The position numbers and the translations under genes are program-made. DNA of 64,000 nucleotides from a virus, in the IMG/VR virus record IMGVR_UViG_3300012039_000002, positions 99,356-163,355 of that record. One strand, given 5' to 3'. This document shows positions 8,930 through 18,428 of this stretch, in pieces. The notes under the pieces were generated by a model. That model was given only the letters and a program-made list of their open reading frames with translations. It made no database searches and was not told the origin of the DNA. Position 1 is the first letter of the stretch; each line of letters opens with the position of its first letter.

Positions 8930-11900
8930 ATGCAGCGCATATATAAGAGATTCCGCGAATTATTAGACGCTTCTCAGCCAGACGCTGGGAAGTTTTTGCG
9001 TTGGAGCACTAGCGGAACAATAGAAAATGCTGTGGGCGTTTCTGGCTATAGCGGCGATTCGGGCTACAGTGGTACGTCAGGAAAATCGGGATATTCCGGC
9101 TCTAGTGTATCGGGTTATTCTGGTAAGTCGGGCTACAGTGGTCGAAGTGGCTATTCGGGAATTTCCGGCTCAGGTGTTTCTGGCTATTCAGGCACTTCTG
9201 GCTATTCTGGTGCTCATGGTGTAATCGGTTTGTCGGGCACATCAGGATACTCGGGAAGATCAGGATCAGGAGTGTCTGGCTATTCAGGTTCTGGTACTTC
9301 TGGCTATAGTGGCTATTCCGGAGTTACTGGATCACAAGGCGCCTCAGGCAAGTCAGGCTATTCTGGTGCCGATGGAGTTAACGGAGCTTCAGGTCACTCT
9401 GGCTACTCAGGCAAGTCGGGTTATAGCGGCGCAGACGGGTCTATCGGTTATTCAGGTGAATCAGGCTATTCTGGCTTTTCTGGCTCCGGTGTTTCTGGTT
9501 TTTCTGGCTCCGGTGTTTCAGGCTATTCAGGAATTGGTACATCAGGATATTCTGGCTTAGATGCTCAGATGTCCGGCTATTCGGGTTATAGTGGTCTCAG
9601 CGGGGTTGGACTTGTCGGCCCTCCAGGCACTTCTGGTTATTCTGGAATTGGCACTTCTGGTTATTCTGGAATTGGAACTTCTGGTTATTCTGGAGTCTCA
9701 GGCTTAGGTGTGTCGGGTTATTCTGGAGTCTCTGGCTCTGGTGTGTCAGGCTACTCCGGCGTTGCGCCGTCGACTACGACATATCTTCCATCTTCAGTTT
9801 CAACAAACGTTGGGTCGTATGTATCAGGAACTTTGACGTCTATACAGATATTTGGTGACAATGATGTTTATGAGGTAGATGAAGTTTCTGGAGTTCCCGG
9901 ATTTGATATTCGCATTGATTTTTCTGGAGTATCCGGCTTTAATAAAGCGCAAATGAATATTTGGTACACGGGTGTTGCCAATCACATACCTAAAGTGCAA
10001 ATCTATAACAACAACACAACAAGCTGGGATAGCATAGGTTCTCTAAACGACGATACAGAACTTCAATCGCACGAATTTGCTGTAATAAATAGTGTTCCGT
10101 ACATATCAGCCGGCGCAGTTTCGACTAGAATTTATCACGAAACATCTGGCATAATAACGCACGACATTTTAGTAGATTATTTTGTACTTCAAAATGCTAT
10201 TGGCGGCGCTCAAGGCATCCCCGGCTTTATTGGTCCTTCTGGCTATAGCGGCTCTAGTACCTCGGGTTACAGTGGACTCTCAGGTTATTCAGGACTTTCT
10301 GGTACTTCCGGTTCTGGTACGTCAGGTTATAGCGGTTTTGTAGGAGTACCAGGAGGCCAAGGAATATCTGGCTATTCTGGCATAAGTGGTTATTCCGGCA
10401 TAAGTGGGACTTCTGGTTATTCCGGTATTGGAACATCCGGTTATTCTGGAATAAGTGGTTATAGCGGTTCAGGCGTTTCAGGCTATAGCGGAATTTCAGG
10501 CTCAGGCGTAAGCGGTTATTCTGGTTCCGGAGCTTCGGGTTACAGCGGCTATTCTGGTTTTGGAGTGTCGGGTTACAGTGGTTCAGGTGTAAGTGGCTAT
10601 TCTGGTTCTGGTATTTCCGGTTATTCGGGTGACATAGGAACTTCGGGCTACTCAGGATTAAACGCTGATTCAGGATCGCCCGGCGTATCCGGCTACTCTG
10701 GCTATTCTGGTATTGGCACGTCGGGCTATTCTGGTATCGGTACATCCGGGTATTCAGGCGATAGCGGTATTTCTGGCTACTCTGGTTCTGGTGTAAGTGG
10801 ATACTCTGGTTATAGCGGCGTTTCAGGAATTTCTGGCTACTCTGGTGTGTCTGGTTCTGGTGTGTCTGGTTATTCTGGTTACTCTGGTTCTGGTGTGTCC
10901 GGTTACTCTGGTGTCTCTGGCTTTTCTGGTTACTCTGGTTCTGGTTATTCTGGTTATTCTGGTTATTCTGGTTACTCTGGTTCTGGTGTATCTGGTTATT
11001 CTGGTTACTCTGGTTCTGGCGTGTCTGGTTATAGTGGCTATTCTGGCTCCGGTGTAAGTGGCTATTCTGGTTCTGGCGTATCAGGTTATAGTGGCTATTC
11101 TGGTTCTGGCGTATCGGGTTATTCAGGACAAGACGGTGCGACGGGAAATTCTGGCGACTCTGGCTACAGTGGCGCCTCGGGATACTCTGGCCAGGATGGT
11201 ATCATCGGCTTTAATGGCGACTCTGGCTACAGTGGCCTCTCAGGATACTCTGGCTACAGCGGCTACTCTGGCTCAGGTGTAAGTGGTTATAGTGGCTATT
11301 CTGGCTACAGTGGCGTTTCAGGATATTCTGGTTATAGTGGCATTTCGGGCTACAGCGGCTCTGGCATTTCGGGCTACAGTGGCTCTGGCGTAAGTGGCTA
11401 CAGCGGGCTCTCACCAGAAAATGTCACTTACTATGCTAGTGGCTTTGATGTGCTGACAGGAACTCTCACATCTGGGACTACTCTTTCTCTATCTGGCTTC
11501 AATGACGGTGACTTTGCTCATGTAGACGAAGTTGGAGGTGCTCCGGGATTTGACATTCGTATTGGCTTCTCTGGTGTCGACACTTTCAACGAAGTAATAC
11601 TAAATGCTTTTTATCTTGGTAGTGCTGGTCACATAGTAAAAGTTGACTTCTTCAATAATGCAACCTCTGGCTGGGATTCGTTTGGAACACTGAATGATGA
11701 CATAGCTTTTCAGGTCCACGAGTTCCCAATCCCAGATGATACTGATTATATTGCTACAGGTGGAGTGGTTGCTTCAAGAATATATCATTATTCTAATGGT
11801 CAAACGTCGCATGATTTTGACTTAGACTATTTTGTCATCCGAGATTCCATTGGCGGCTCTCAAGGAATAGAAGGCATATCTGGCTACTCTGGCTACTCTG

Positions 11901-14005
11901 GTTATTCGGGTTCGGGCGTCTCAGGCTATTCGGGTTCTGGTGTCTCAGGTTATTCTGGCTCAGGCGTAAGCGGCTATTCTGGTTCTGGAACATCAGGCTA
12001 TTCTGGTGTCGGAACGTCTGGCTACTCGGGAGCTTCCGGCTATTCTGGCATCTCAGGTATTCAATATCCGTGGCAGGGCGCTTGGGTGTCGGGTACTGCT
12101 TATATACCGAACGATTGTATTGGTTATCTTGGTGCGTCATACATTTCGATTCAGAGTGGTTCGGGTCAAACCCCAGTCCCTACTGGAACAGCATATTGGG
12201 ATCTACTGGCGTCGTCAGGTTACTCTGGCATTTCAGGTTACTCTGGCTCCGGTGTTTCGGGCTACTCAGGTTCAGGCACTTCTGGTTATTCTGGCTATAG
12301 CGGAAAATCTGGCTATAGCGGCTATTCAGGCTATTCAGGCTCTGGTGTTTCAGGTTACTCAGGTTCTGGAACATCAGGCTATTCAGGCTATAGTGGTTAT
12401 TCAGGATATTCTGGACATTCTGGTTACTCTGGTGTCAGCGGTTATTCAGGTGTCTCTGGCTATTCGGGTATTAGTGGTTCTGCGCCGTATATCGGAGTAA
12501 ATACTCATACATCTTCAGATCTCATGGGTACATATCCTGCTGGTATGTCTTTGATGACAGTGAACGTAGGACTCTCTACTGGTTGGCCTGAACCTGTAGG
12601 TTCTGCAAATTGTCAAGGAGAAGTAATTACTTATTATGACAATACATATGGTGCCGACGGCATAGGATTAGGTTATCAAGAATATCATGTTAGAGGAGGT
12701 CAACCAAATTCAAATACTTCAAGATATTATAGAAAACCAGATACAGCTGAAGCTGGTTCAGCATGGACAGCTTGGAGTGAAGGAATAGGCATTTCTGGAT
12801 ACAGTGGTTATAGCGGCTACTCTGGATATTCTGGCTACTCAGGATTCAGTGGTTATTCTGGAAACTCAGGATACTCTGGCTACTCTGGCTCAGGTGTAAG
12901 TGGTTATAGTGGCTATTCTGGCTACTCTGGCTCTGGAACTTCTGGCTACAGTGGCTTTAGTGGAATTTCAGGTTACTCTGGCTTCTCTGGTATCAGTGGT
13001 TACTCTGGCTATTCCGGTTCTGGTGTTAGTGGCTATTCCGGATATTCCGGTTCTGGTGTTAGTGGCTATTCCGGATCGCCTAACTCTAATGCAGACACAG
13101 TAGACGGACAGCATAATTACGATTTCTGGAGATATTGTGGTAATAGAACGACTGATGCTACACCGACTGACGTATCTAATTTGGTTGGGGGATTTACTTT
13201 TTATACACAATTTGTCTCAGACGTATCTGGTTATCCAGAAACAACGTACGGCCCAGTGTGGGGTTTCGCCGATAATCTTAATGGTTCTGTATTTTACGGC
13301 TGGGAAATGTATAAGGGTTACAGCGCTAGTTTGTATCTTAGGACACAGACTGGCTTAACTACATGGTCTAGTTGGTCTATACTTGGATCATCAGGAAACA
13401 GCGGTTATTCCGGTTTCTCTGGTATTAGTGGCTATTCAGGATCTGGCGTTTCTGGTTATTCAGGATTCAGCGGCTACTCAGGTGTTTCTGGCTACTCTGG
13501 CTCTGGTGTCTCTGGCTACTCCGGAACTGTAGCCGCGGGATCTATTACAGGATCAGGAACAAGCGGGTATATCACTAAATGGGGGAGTGCTTCTGGTATA
13601 ACTTCTTCTCTTCATCTTCGTGAAGACGCTGAAGGAGTGTTCATTGGTGGCAATCTTTCTAGCGGCGCTGCATACTTTCATATAGATTCTGACACAAAAG
13701 ACGACGTACCGTTTAAGGTTACAGGAACTCAGGGAGAGCTGTTTTCAGTTACAGACAATCTAGATTCACTTCTTCAATCAGTCAACGACATCACAGGACT
13801 GCCAGTATTTGAAGTTTATGCTGATGACCGCGTAGTAGTACACGGGGCAACTGAGGTGGTGGCGAAGGACGCTCCGTCAACTCCGGCAGCTGATAATGCG
13901 AGACTTTACGTGACGGCTTCCGGCGCAACACCAAACAGGGAAATCGCTCTTAATGTAAAATTCGAAGATGGAACAGTAGTGATATTATCATCGGTATTGG
14001 TGTAA
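8930..14005 (+). CDS. giant collagen-like tail fibre with several globular inserts
   Basis: A 1691-residue protein. A short head (residues 1-35, MQRIYKRFRELLD...KFLRWS) may dock to the virion. GYSGxSG triplets are interrupted by: a ~150-residue beta domain at about 279-428 and again at 827-977; a chitin-binding-like YPWQGAW...YWDLL unit at about 1044-1094; an APYIGVNTH domain at 1184-1287; and an ADTVDGQH domain at 1386-1487, the last motif being common in phage fibres. The final ~160 residues (from ITGSGTSGYITKWGS) resemble common fibre tips. Inserts shared with the 3394 gene indicate domain exchange. Confidence 0.88.
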   Translation: MQRIYKRFRELLDASQPDAGKFLRWSTSGTIENAVGVSGYSGDSGYSGTSGKSGYSGSSVSGYSGKSGYSGRSGYSGISGSGVSGYSGTSGYSGAHGVIGLSGTSGYSGRSGSGVSGYSGSGTSGYSGYSGVTGSQGASGKSGYSGADGVNGASGHSGYSGKSGYSGADGSIGYSGESGYSGFSGSGVSGFSGSGVSGYSGIGTSGYSGLDAQMSGYSGYSGLSGVGLVGPPGTSGYSGIGTSGYSGIGTSGYSGVSGLGVSGYSGVSGSGVSGYSGVAPSTTTYLPSSVSTNVGSYVSGTLTSIQIFGDNDVYEVDEVSGVPGFDIRIDFSGVSGFNKAQMNIWYTGVANHIPKVQIYNNNTTSWDSIGSLNDDTELQSHEFAVINSVPYISAGAVSTRIYHETSGIITHDILVDYFVLQNAIGGAQGIPGFIGPSGYSGSSTSGYSGLSGYSGLSGTSGSGTSGYSGFVGVPGGQGISGYSGISGYSGISGTSGYSGIGTSGYSGISGYSGSGVSGYSGISGSGVSGYSGSGASGYSGYSGFGVSGYSGSGVSGYSGSGISGYSGDIGTSGYSGLNADSGSPGVSGYSGYSGIGTSGYSGIGTSGYSGDSGISGYSGSGVSGYSGYSGVSGISGYSGVSGSGVSGYSGYSGSGVSGYSGVSGFSGYSGSGYSGYSGYSGYSGSGVSGYSGYSGSGVSGYSGYSGSGVSGYSGSGVSGYSGYSGSGVSGYSGQDGATGNSGDSGYSGASGYSGQDGIIGFNGDSGYSGLSGYSGYSGYSGSGVSGYSGYSGYSGVSGYSGYSGISGYSGSGISGYSGSGVSGYSGLSPENVTYYASGFDVLTGTLTSGTTLSLSGFNDGDFAHVDEVGGAPGFDIRIGFSGVDTFNEVILNAFYLGSAGHIVKVDFFNNATSGWDSFGTLNDDIAFQVHEFPIPDDTDYIATGGVVASRIYHYSNGQTSHDFDLDYFVIRDSIGGSQGIEGISGYSGYSGYSGSGVSGYSGSGVSGYSGSGVSGYSGSGTSGYSGVGTSGYSGASGYSGISGIQYPWQGAWVSGTAYIPNDCIGYLGASYISIQSGSGQTPVPTGTAYWDLLASSGYSGISGYSGSGVSGYSGSGTSGYSGYSGKSGYSGYSGYSGSGVSGYSGSGTSGYSGYSGYSGYSGHSGYSGVSGYSGVSGYSGISGSAPYIGVNTHTSSDLMGTYPAGMSLMTVNVGLSTGWPEPVGSANCQGEVITYYDNTYGADGIGLGYQEYHVRGGQPNSNTSRYYRKPDTAEAGSAWTAWSEGIGISGYSGYSGYSGYSGYSGFSGYSGNSGYSGYSGSGVSGYSGYSGYSGSGTSGYSGFSGISGYSGFSGISGYSGYSGSGVSGYSGYSGSGVSGYSGSPNSNADTVDGQHNYDFWRYCGNRTTDATPTDVSNLVGGFTFYTQFVSDVSGYPETTYGPVWGFADNLNGSVFYGWEMYKGYSASLYLRTQTGLTTWSSWSILGSSGNSGYSGFSGISGYSGSGVSGYSGFSGYSGVSGYSGSGVSGYSGTVAAGSITGSGTSGYITKWGSASGITSSLHLREDAEGVFIGGNLSSGAAYFHIDSDTKDDVPFKVTGTQGELFSVTDNLDSLLQSVNDITGLPVFEVYADDRVVVHGATEVVAKDAPSTPAADNARLYVTASGATPNREIALNVKFEDGTVVILSSVLV

Positions 14006-14006
14006 C

Positions 14007-15536
14007 ATGGGCACACGATCAGGGCAGAACATAGTCACTGACGGCTTGATTTTATGTCACGACGCTGGCAATTTCAAGAGCTTTAGAGGAGAACCGTCAA
14101 CCAATCTTATTTCTGGAATCGCTTGCGGCTACCCAACAGCTTCAAATACTTGGGGAACGTACGAGGTGTTTCAAAATCCGACAGACTTGTACAACGGAGG
14201 TTCGCCCTTTACTTTAACGATCGGAGGGGTGGCAGGAAATGAAGTTACAGTTACTGGCCATCCGTTTCTGACGTATGATGGCGTTCAGCCTCAGAGTACT
14301 GGAGGCGGTTTAACTTCAGGAGCGGTTTATTTTGTAAAAAAGACTGGAGCTAATACATTTACTCTTCATGTTTATGACGATACTGAAAATGGAAGCAAGG
14401 GTCTAGACGCTTATGGATATGCCGTTCACAACTCGGTCAACACAGATACTAGAGTTTCGATAAACTCATCTGGCTTTCCTACGTCCTGGTGGGGCCCGCC
14501 TCACTTGCCGAACACCACGACAGTAAAGCAGATAATGAAGAGCGGTTTTAAGTATGAAGACAAGGTTCACGACTGCATGCGAATTCATTATTTTAGGGGC
14601 GATCGCAGTGAGGCGGGTGGAATGGCTTACGGGGGCGGCGTCGCGATCCCGACTCTTGCCGCTAGTACAACGTACACTATTTCATTTTATTATAGAGGTG
14701 TAGACGAACAAGCTTCCGGAAAGTCCGTTCTGTTTCAGATTTACTGTTCAGATTCTACCAATGGCTACGCTAATCCAGGAAGTCCAGTAGTACAGTACTG
14801 GGATCCTGGCGATACTAATTGGAAACGATTTACTCATACATGGACTCAGGCTGCCAACCAAGCAGGAGTTAGTTACTTTTACTGGATAGAAAATGTTGGC
14901 GGAGCAGGGACATTTGCCATTGACATCGCAGAGATACAGTTAGAAGTTATGGGTCACGTCACTGCGTATACATCGGGAACTCGTTCTGGTACTTTGGCTT
15001 CAGGTGGCGGAATGAAGGATCTTGCTAGCCTTCATCATCACGAGATAGTTGGAAATCCAGTTTATAATTCTGATGTCGGCGGGAATTTAGTTTTAGATGG
15101 TTCTGACGACGGATGGACTCTGGAGTCTGCTCTTGCGGGATCTCCGTCTAGTGCTACGGTTGTTGCATTCTTCAAGTCTACTGATACTACTAATTTATGG
15201 GTTCAAGGAAATGACACAGGATTTTACGTCGGCGCTACAGATCCAAGTTCTAGCAACGTATTCTATCAGAATAATTGCGGCACTCCGACTTACTATATAG
15301 ATACTGTGAGTAGAGCAAACCCTACAACTCCGGTAAATTATTTAGACGGAAATTGGCACATGTGGGAGGCAAAGGGCGTCAATTTTTCAACTTGGACTAG
15401 GTTCCAGTGGTGGACTTATTACGCTGGTTATCAGCTTCTTGGTTCTGTTGCTCTTGTTATGGTTTACAATCGATCGCTTTCTGCATCTGAATCGGCGCAA
15501 AATTTTGCTGCTTTGAGAAATAGGTTTGGAATCTAA
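14007..15536 (+). CDS. LamG-like tail adhesin
   Basis: A 509-residue protein. It opens with IVTDGLILCHDAGNFKSF, the motif that usually precedes concanavalin/LamG-type beta-sandwich domains in phage tail proteins. The C-terminal half has the other LamG signs (a NLVLDGSDDGWTL strand, VVAFFKST, DGNWHMWEAKG, LGSVALVMVYNRSLSASE). A middle region around residues 150-320 looks like a carbohydrate-binding jelly roll (TYTISFYYRG...WKRFTHTW). It follows the fibre gene by one base and is paralogous to the next gene. Likely role: binding host surface glycans. Confidence 0.75.
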   Translation: MGTRSGQNIVTDGLILCHDAGNFKSFRGEPSTNLISGIACGYPTASNTWGTYEVFQNPTDLYNGGSPFTLTIGGVAGNEVTVTGHPFLTYDGVQPQSTGGGLTSGAVYFVKKTGANTFTLHVYDDTENGSKGLDAYGYAVHNSVNTDTRVSINSSGFPTSWWGPPHLPNTTTVKQIMKSGFKYEDKVHDCMRIHYFRGDRSEAGGMAYGGGVAIPTLAASTTYTISFYYRGVDEQASGKSVLFQIYCSDSTNGYANPGSPVVQYWDPGDTNWKRFTHTWTQAANQAGVSYFYWIENVGGAGTFAIDIAEIQLEVMGHVTAYTSGTRSGTLASGGGMKDLASLHHHEIVGNPVYNSDVGGNLVLDGSDDGWTLESALAGSPSSATVVAFFKSTDTTNLWVQGNDTGFYVGATDPSSSNVFYQNNCGTPTYYIDTVSRANPTTPVNYLDGNWHMWEAKGVNFSTWTRFQWWTYYAGYQLLGSVALVMVYNRSLSASESAQNFAALRNRFGI

Positions 15537-15561
15537 TGGGAACAAGACACAGGTTTAAATA

Positions 15562-16884
15562 ATGACACTAATTTATTCACCCAAAATTGTTACAGACGGA
15601 CTGATAATGTGCTTAGATCCGGCCAACGTTAAGTCTTCTTGTGGTCGCAGATCTTTGATAGATTGGGCTAGTTGGGTGGCGGGTACTGGAGATGCAACTT
15701 CTGGTGGCGGTACAGATTATTATAACGTAGCTGAAACCGCAGGAGAGAGCACTCGGGCACTTGGAACAGATCCATGGGGCAGATCGAGCATGCTCTGGAA
15801 TTGTACAACTCAAGGAACGAACAATGCTGACGGCGGCTTTACGACTAGCTATGTGCCTATAGCTATAGGTCAGACATATAGATTTTCTGTTTGGTTTAAG
15901 AGAACATCAGCAACGACGACTGGAACTGCTTATTTTGGTTTATCTTCTGATGACTCTGGCAACGTTGTGGATTTAGACGACGATGCAAACGAAGGAAATC
16001 CGTATTGGCATTACGGCAATTTAGCTACTTTTACACAAAACACATGGTATTTATTTGTAGGTCATGCATATCTGTCAGATCATTCTAGTAGCATAAAACG
16101 GCACCCTGAAAGTGGTGTGTATACTATTGCCGGTGGAAGACTTTCCAACTGTTCAGGCAATATTGCCGATTGTAAGTGGACAGCGGGAGCAACTCAGGCG
16201 CTTCTTAGAAGCTTTATGTATTATTGCACTGATGCTGCTGACGCTGGGTCTTTATTTAATCCGAGAATCGATGTGTGTGACGGCTCGGAGCCCTCTATAG
16301 CAGAGCTCTTAAATGATGCAGGCTCTTCTTTGTTTGACATTACAGGAAATGGAAATCATGGCATTCTTGTTAAGAACCCTATATACGCTCCGACAAATAG
16401 CGGAATAATAACGCTAAACGGAACCGACCAAATTATAAGCGTCTCTAAAAATATGGCAGCTCTCAACTACACTGTTTTTGGAGCAGTAAGATATTCTGGC
16501 GCTACAAGAGGAAGAATATTGAGCGCTTTAGCTAATAACTGGTTGCTTGGAAATCATAGCACAACTTCAGAGAACTATTATGCAGAAGGATGGATTACTG
16601 ACGGTTCTGGTCACGGCGCAAACGATACAAACTGGCGAACATTAGCAGGCACTGGTGACATTCTTGGAGATAATTATTCGCTTTATGTGAATGGTGTTGA
16701 GCAATCCGTCTTAACACCCACAGGCGGCACAGCAGGGCCTAATGGTTTGGCAATAGGTTCTTATGCTGGAGTGAGCGAATTTAGTACTGCTGACGTTGGG
16801 ATAGTTTTGATGTACGATAGAACGCTAACTGCCAACGAGGTGTTGCAGAATCACATCGCCGTGAAAGGGAGGTATGGATTGTAA
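15562..16884 (+). CDS. LamG-like tail adhesin, second copy
   Basis: A 440-residue protein opening IVTDGLIMCLDPANVKSS, clearly paralogous to the preceding gene. It has a jelly-roll-like middle (YRFSVWFKRTSATTTGTAYFGL) and a LamG-type C-terminal half (IITLNGTDQIISV, VFGAVRYSG, DNYSLYVNGVEQ, DVGIVLMYDRTLTANE). Its stop TAA shares its last A with the ATG of the next gene, showing tight coupling. Likely a virion adhesin. Confidence 0.75.
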   Translation: MTLIYSPKIVTDGLIMCLDPANVKSSCGRRSLIDWASWVAGTGDATSGGGTDYYNVAETAGESTRALGTDPWGRSSMLWNCTTQGTNNADGGFTTSYVPIAIGQTYRFSVWFKRTSATTTGTAYFGLSSDDSGNVVDLDDDANEGNPYWHYGNLATFTQNTWYLFVGHAYLSDHSSSIKRHPESGVYTIAGGRLSNCSGNIADCKWTAGATQALLRSFMYYCTDAADAGSLFNPRIDVCDGSEPSIAELLNDAGSSLFDITGNGNHGILVKNPIYAPTNSGIITLNGTDQIISVSKNMAALNYTVFGAVRYSGATRGRILSALANNWLLGNHSTTSENYYAEGWITDGSGHGANDTNWRTLAGTGDILGDNYSLYVNGVEQSVLTPTGGTAGPNGLAIGSYAGVSEFSTADVGIVLMYDRTLTANEVLQNHIAVKGRYGL

Positions 16885-17246
16885 TGACTACGTATAGATT
16901 ATCTCCGAAAGGTTCATTTGCTTTTCTCATTGACGGTGGCGGTGCTACGATCACGACAGGTGTAAAGGGCGACATCGAAATACCTTTCGCTTGTACGATA
17001 ATTGCTGCTAGAATGTTTGCGGACCAATCGGGCAGCATTACTGTGTCTATCTGGAAAGATACATACGCTAACTTCCCTCCAGTAGTGGGAGATTTGATAG
17101 ATACATATGTCCTGACTACTACAACTAAATACGAAGAAACCGGCTTAGTTCTTTCTGTTGCTGCAGGCAGCATCATAAGATTCAATGTGGACTCTTGTAC
17201 TACAATACAAAGATGCACAGTTTCGCTGACTGCGATGAAGGTGTAG
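16884..17246 (+). CDS. small tail protein
   Basis: A 120-residue protein (MTTYRLSPKGSFAFLIDGGG..TTGVKGDIEIPFACTI). A Gly-rich turn is followed by eight or so short strands, a pattern seen in small phage tail or fibre-associated proteins. Its start overlaps the stop of the LamG gene by one base. No catalytic residue pattern is visible. Confidence 0.55.
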   Translation: MTTYRLSPKGSFAFLIDGGGATITTGVKGDIEIPFACTIIAARMFADQSGSITVSIWKDTYANFPPVVGDLIDTYVLTTTTKYEETGLVLSVAAGSIIRFNVDSCTTIQRCTVSLTAMKV

Positions 17247-17247
17247 C

Positions 17248-18030
17248 ATGCCAAGTTCCGTAATACGACCTACAACACACGTCGACTCAACTCCTGCATG
17301 TAACAGTCCTACGCAAGCGTATGATGGCGGAACTGGTGCTGCTCCTGATACGTCGACGTATGCTTATCACCTCTCGCCGGGCGCTGGCGGGTATGCAACT
17401 TCGATTTTTAAAGTAAAAAACTGTGGAAGTCTTCCTGGCGGTTGCATCGCTGCTTATATGAAAGCCAGAGTTTGGCCTGTACCGGCTACTAACGCATGGG
17501 TTTATTACTATTGGTATACTGATGGTGGAACTACTCCATTTAATACTGATGATCTTTATGTTTCGGATCCAGGTGGTCCCGTTGTTCTTTCGCATGCCAT
17601 ATCGACTAGTGTCACGATGTCGAATCTTGTTTGGGAAAGCAGGCCAAACGACCCTTCTGGTGCTGGTCTTCAAGGATATTCTTTTGTTTGGGACTGTTGG
17701 GTTGAAGCATGGACTGCAATAAGTGCACCCGGAAGTCCAAGTTGCACACCGGGATTAAGAAAGAATTCTCTTGGTTGGTCAGCTGTCTCTGGTGCAGATG
17801 ATTACGTTATTCGTTGGACGAGTGATGGCTCTACGCCAACTAAATCTAGCGCTGCTATTACTCCGGGAAATGTTACTTCGTACGAACACACTAGTTTGAG
17901 TCACATACTCTATAAGTATAAAATATCTGCAAGGGACGCCGGTGACGCCGCTGGTGGAGATTTGTCGACAGAAGTTTCTGGAACGCCTGCTCTCCCTGGT
18001 AGCGCTATTAGTTCTATCATAGGGTTTTAA
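17248..18030 (+). CDS. tail protein with fibronectin type III-like C-terminal domain
   Basis: A 260-residue protein. The first ~150 residues are a Gly/Tyr/Thr-rich beta domain. Residues about 160-250 look like a fibronectin type III fold (SPSCTPGLRKNSLGWSAVSGADDYVIRW...TSYEHTSLSHILYKYKISARDAG). Such domains decorate phage tail proteins and bind surface sugars weakly. It is the last gene of the left fibre block. Confidence 0.6.
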   Translation: MPSSVIRPTTHVDSTPACNSPTQAYDGGTGAAPDTSTYAYHLSPGAGGYATSIFKVKNCGSLPGGCIAAYMKARVWPVPATNAWVYYYWYTDGGTTPFNTDDLYVSDPGGPVVLSHAISTSVTMSNLVWESRPNDPSGAGLQGYSFVWDCWVEAWTAISAPGSPSCTPGLRKNSLGWSAVSGADDYVIRWTSDGSTPTKSSAAITPGNVTSYEHTSLSHILYKYKISARDAGDAAGGDLSTEVSGTPALPGSAISSIIGF

Positions 18031-18039
18031 GGAGAAAAC

Positions 18040-18387
18040 ATGTTTATAGTAAAGTTTGGAAGATACGCTGTTGTTTTTTATATCGGATGGAACAATTGGT
18101 CTTTTGGCGTGAAATCAGGCTTTCAGGGTCGGTCCTTTGGGCCTATTATTTTTATTCGGCCCAGATGCATTGATGATAGAGGAATGTTGGAACACGAACT
18201 GGTTCACTCACGTCAGTTCTGGAATCCGAGAAAGTGGTTCATTGGAAAGCTCGCTAGAGAGGTTGAAGCATACCGAGAGCAGCTAAAATGGCATCCAGAT
18301 AGAGCAGACATTTTTGCGACAATATTGTCGACGAGATATGGATTAAATATTACAAAAGAAGAAGCTTTAAAATTGCTTACAGCATAG
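18040..18387 (+). CDS. small HExxH metallopeptidase-like protein
   Basis: A 115-residue protein with ATG behind AAGGAGA. HELVH at residues 52-56 is a zinc-peptidase signature, and the acidic cluster REVEAYREQ about 20 residues on could supply the third ligand. It is too short for a full SprT or M48 peptidase. A hydrophobic N-terminal strand region (residues 3-17) precedes the motif. It may process a virion protein; this is inferred from the motif only. Confidence 0.5.
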   Translation: MFIVKFGRYAVVFYIGWNNWSFGVKSGFQGRSFGPIIFIRPRCIDDRGMLEHELVHSRQFWNPRKWFIGKLAREVEAYREQLKWHPDRADIFATILSTRYGLNITKEEALKLLTA

Positions 18388-18388
18388 A

Positions 18389-18397
18389 TGATATAAT
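18389..18397 (+). promoter_or_regulatory. possible extended -10 promoter
   Basis: TGATATAAT is a perfect extended -10 element just upstream of the radical SAM gene. No good -35 box lies 16-18 bp upstream, so the call is tentative. Confidence 0.35.
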
Positions 18398-18428
18398 AAA
18401 AGCATAAATAACGCAATAGGAGTCGCAT

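Noticed and set aside
1212-13358. Long open frames on both strands within the three fibre genes
   Set aside because: They are out-of-frame readings of the GYSGxSG repeat DNA (Leu/Val/Ile/Gln- or Asn/Gln/Ser/Arg-rich) without ribosome sites.
2-13540. Dense short repeats that might suggest a CRISPR array
   Set aside because: The repeats are codon-level collagen-like triplets with no constant spacer length and lie in open coding frames.
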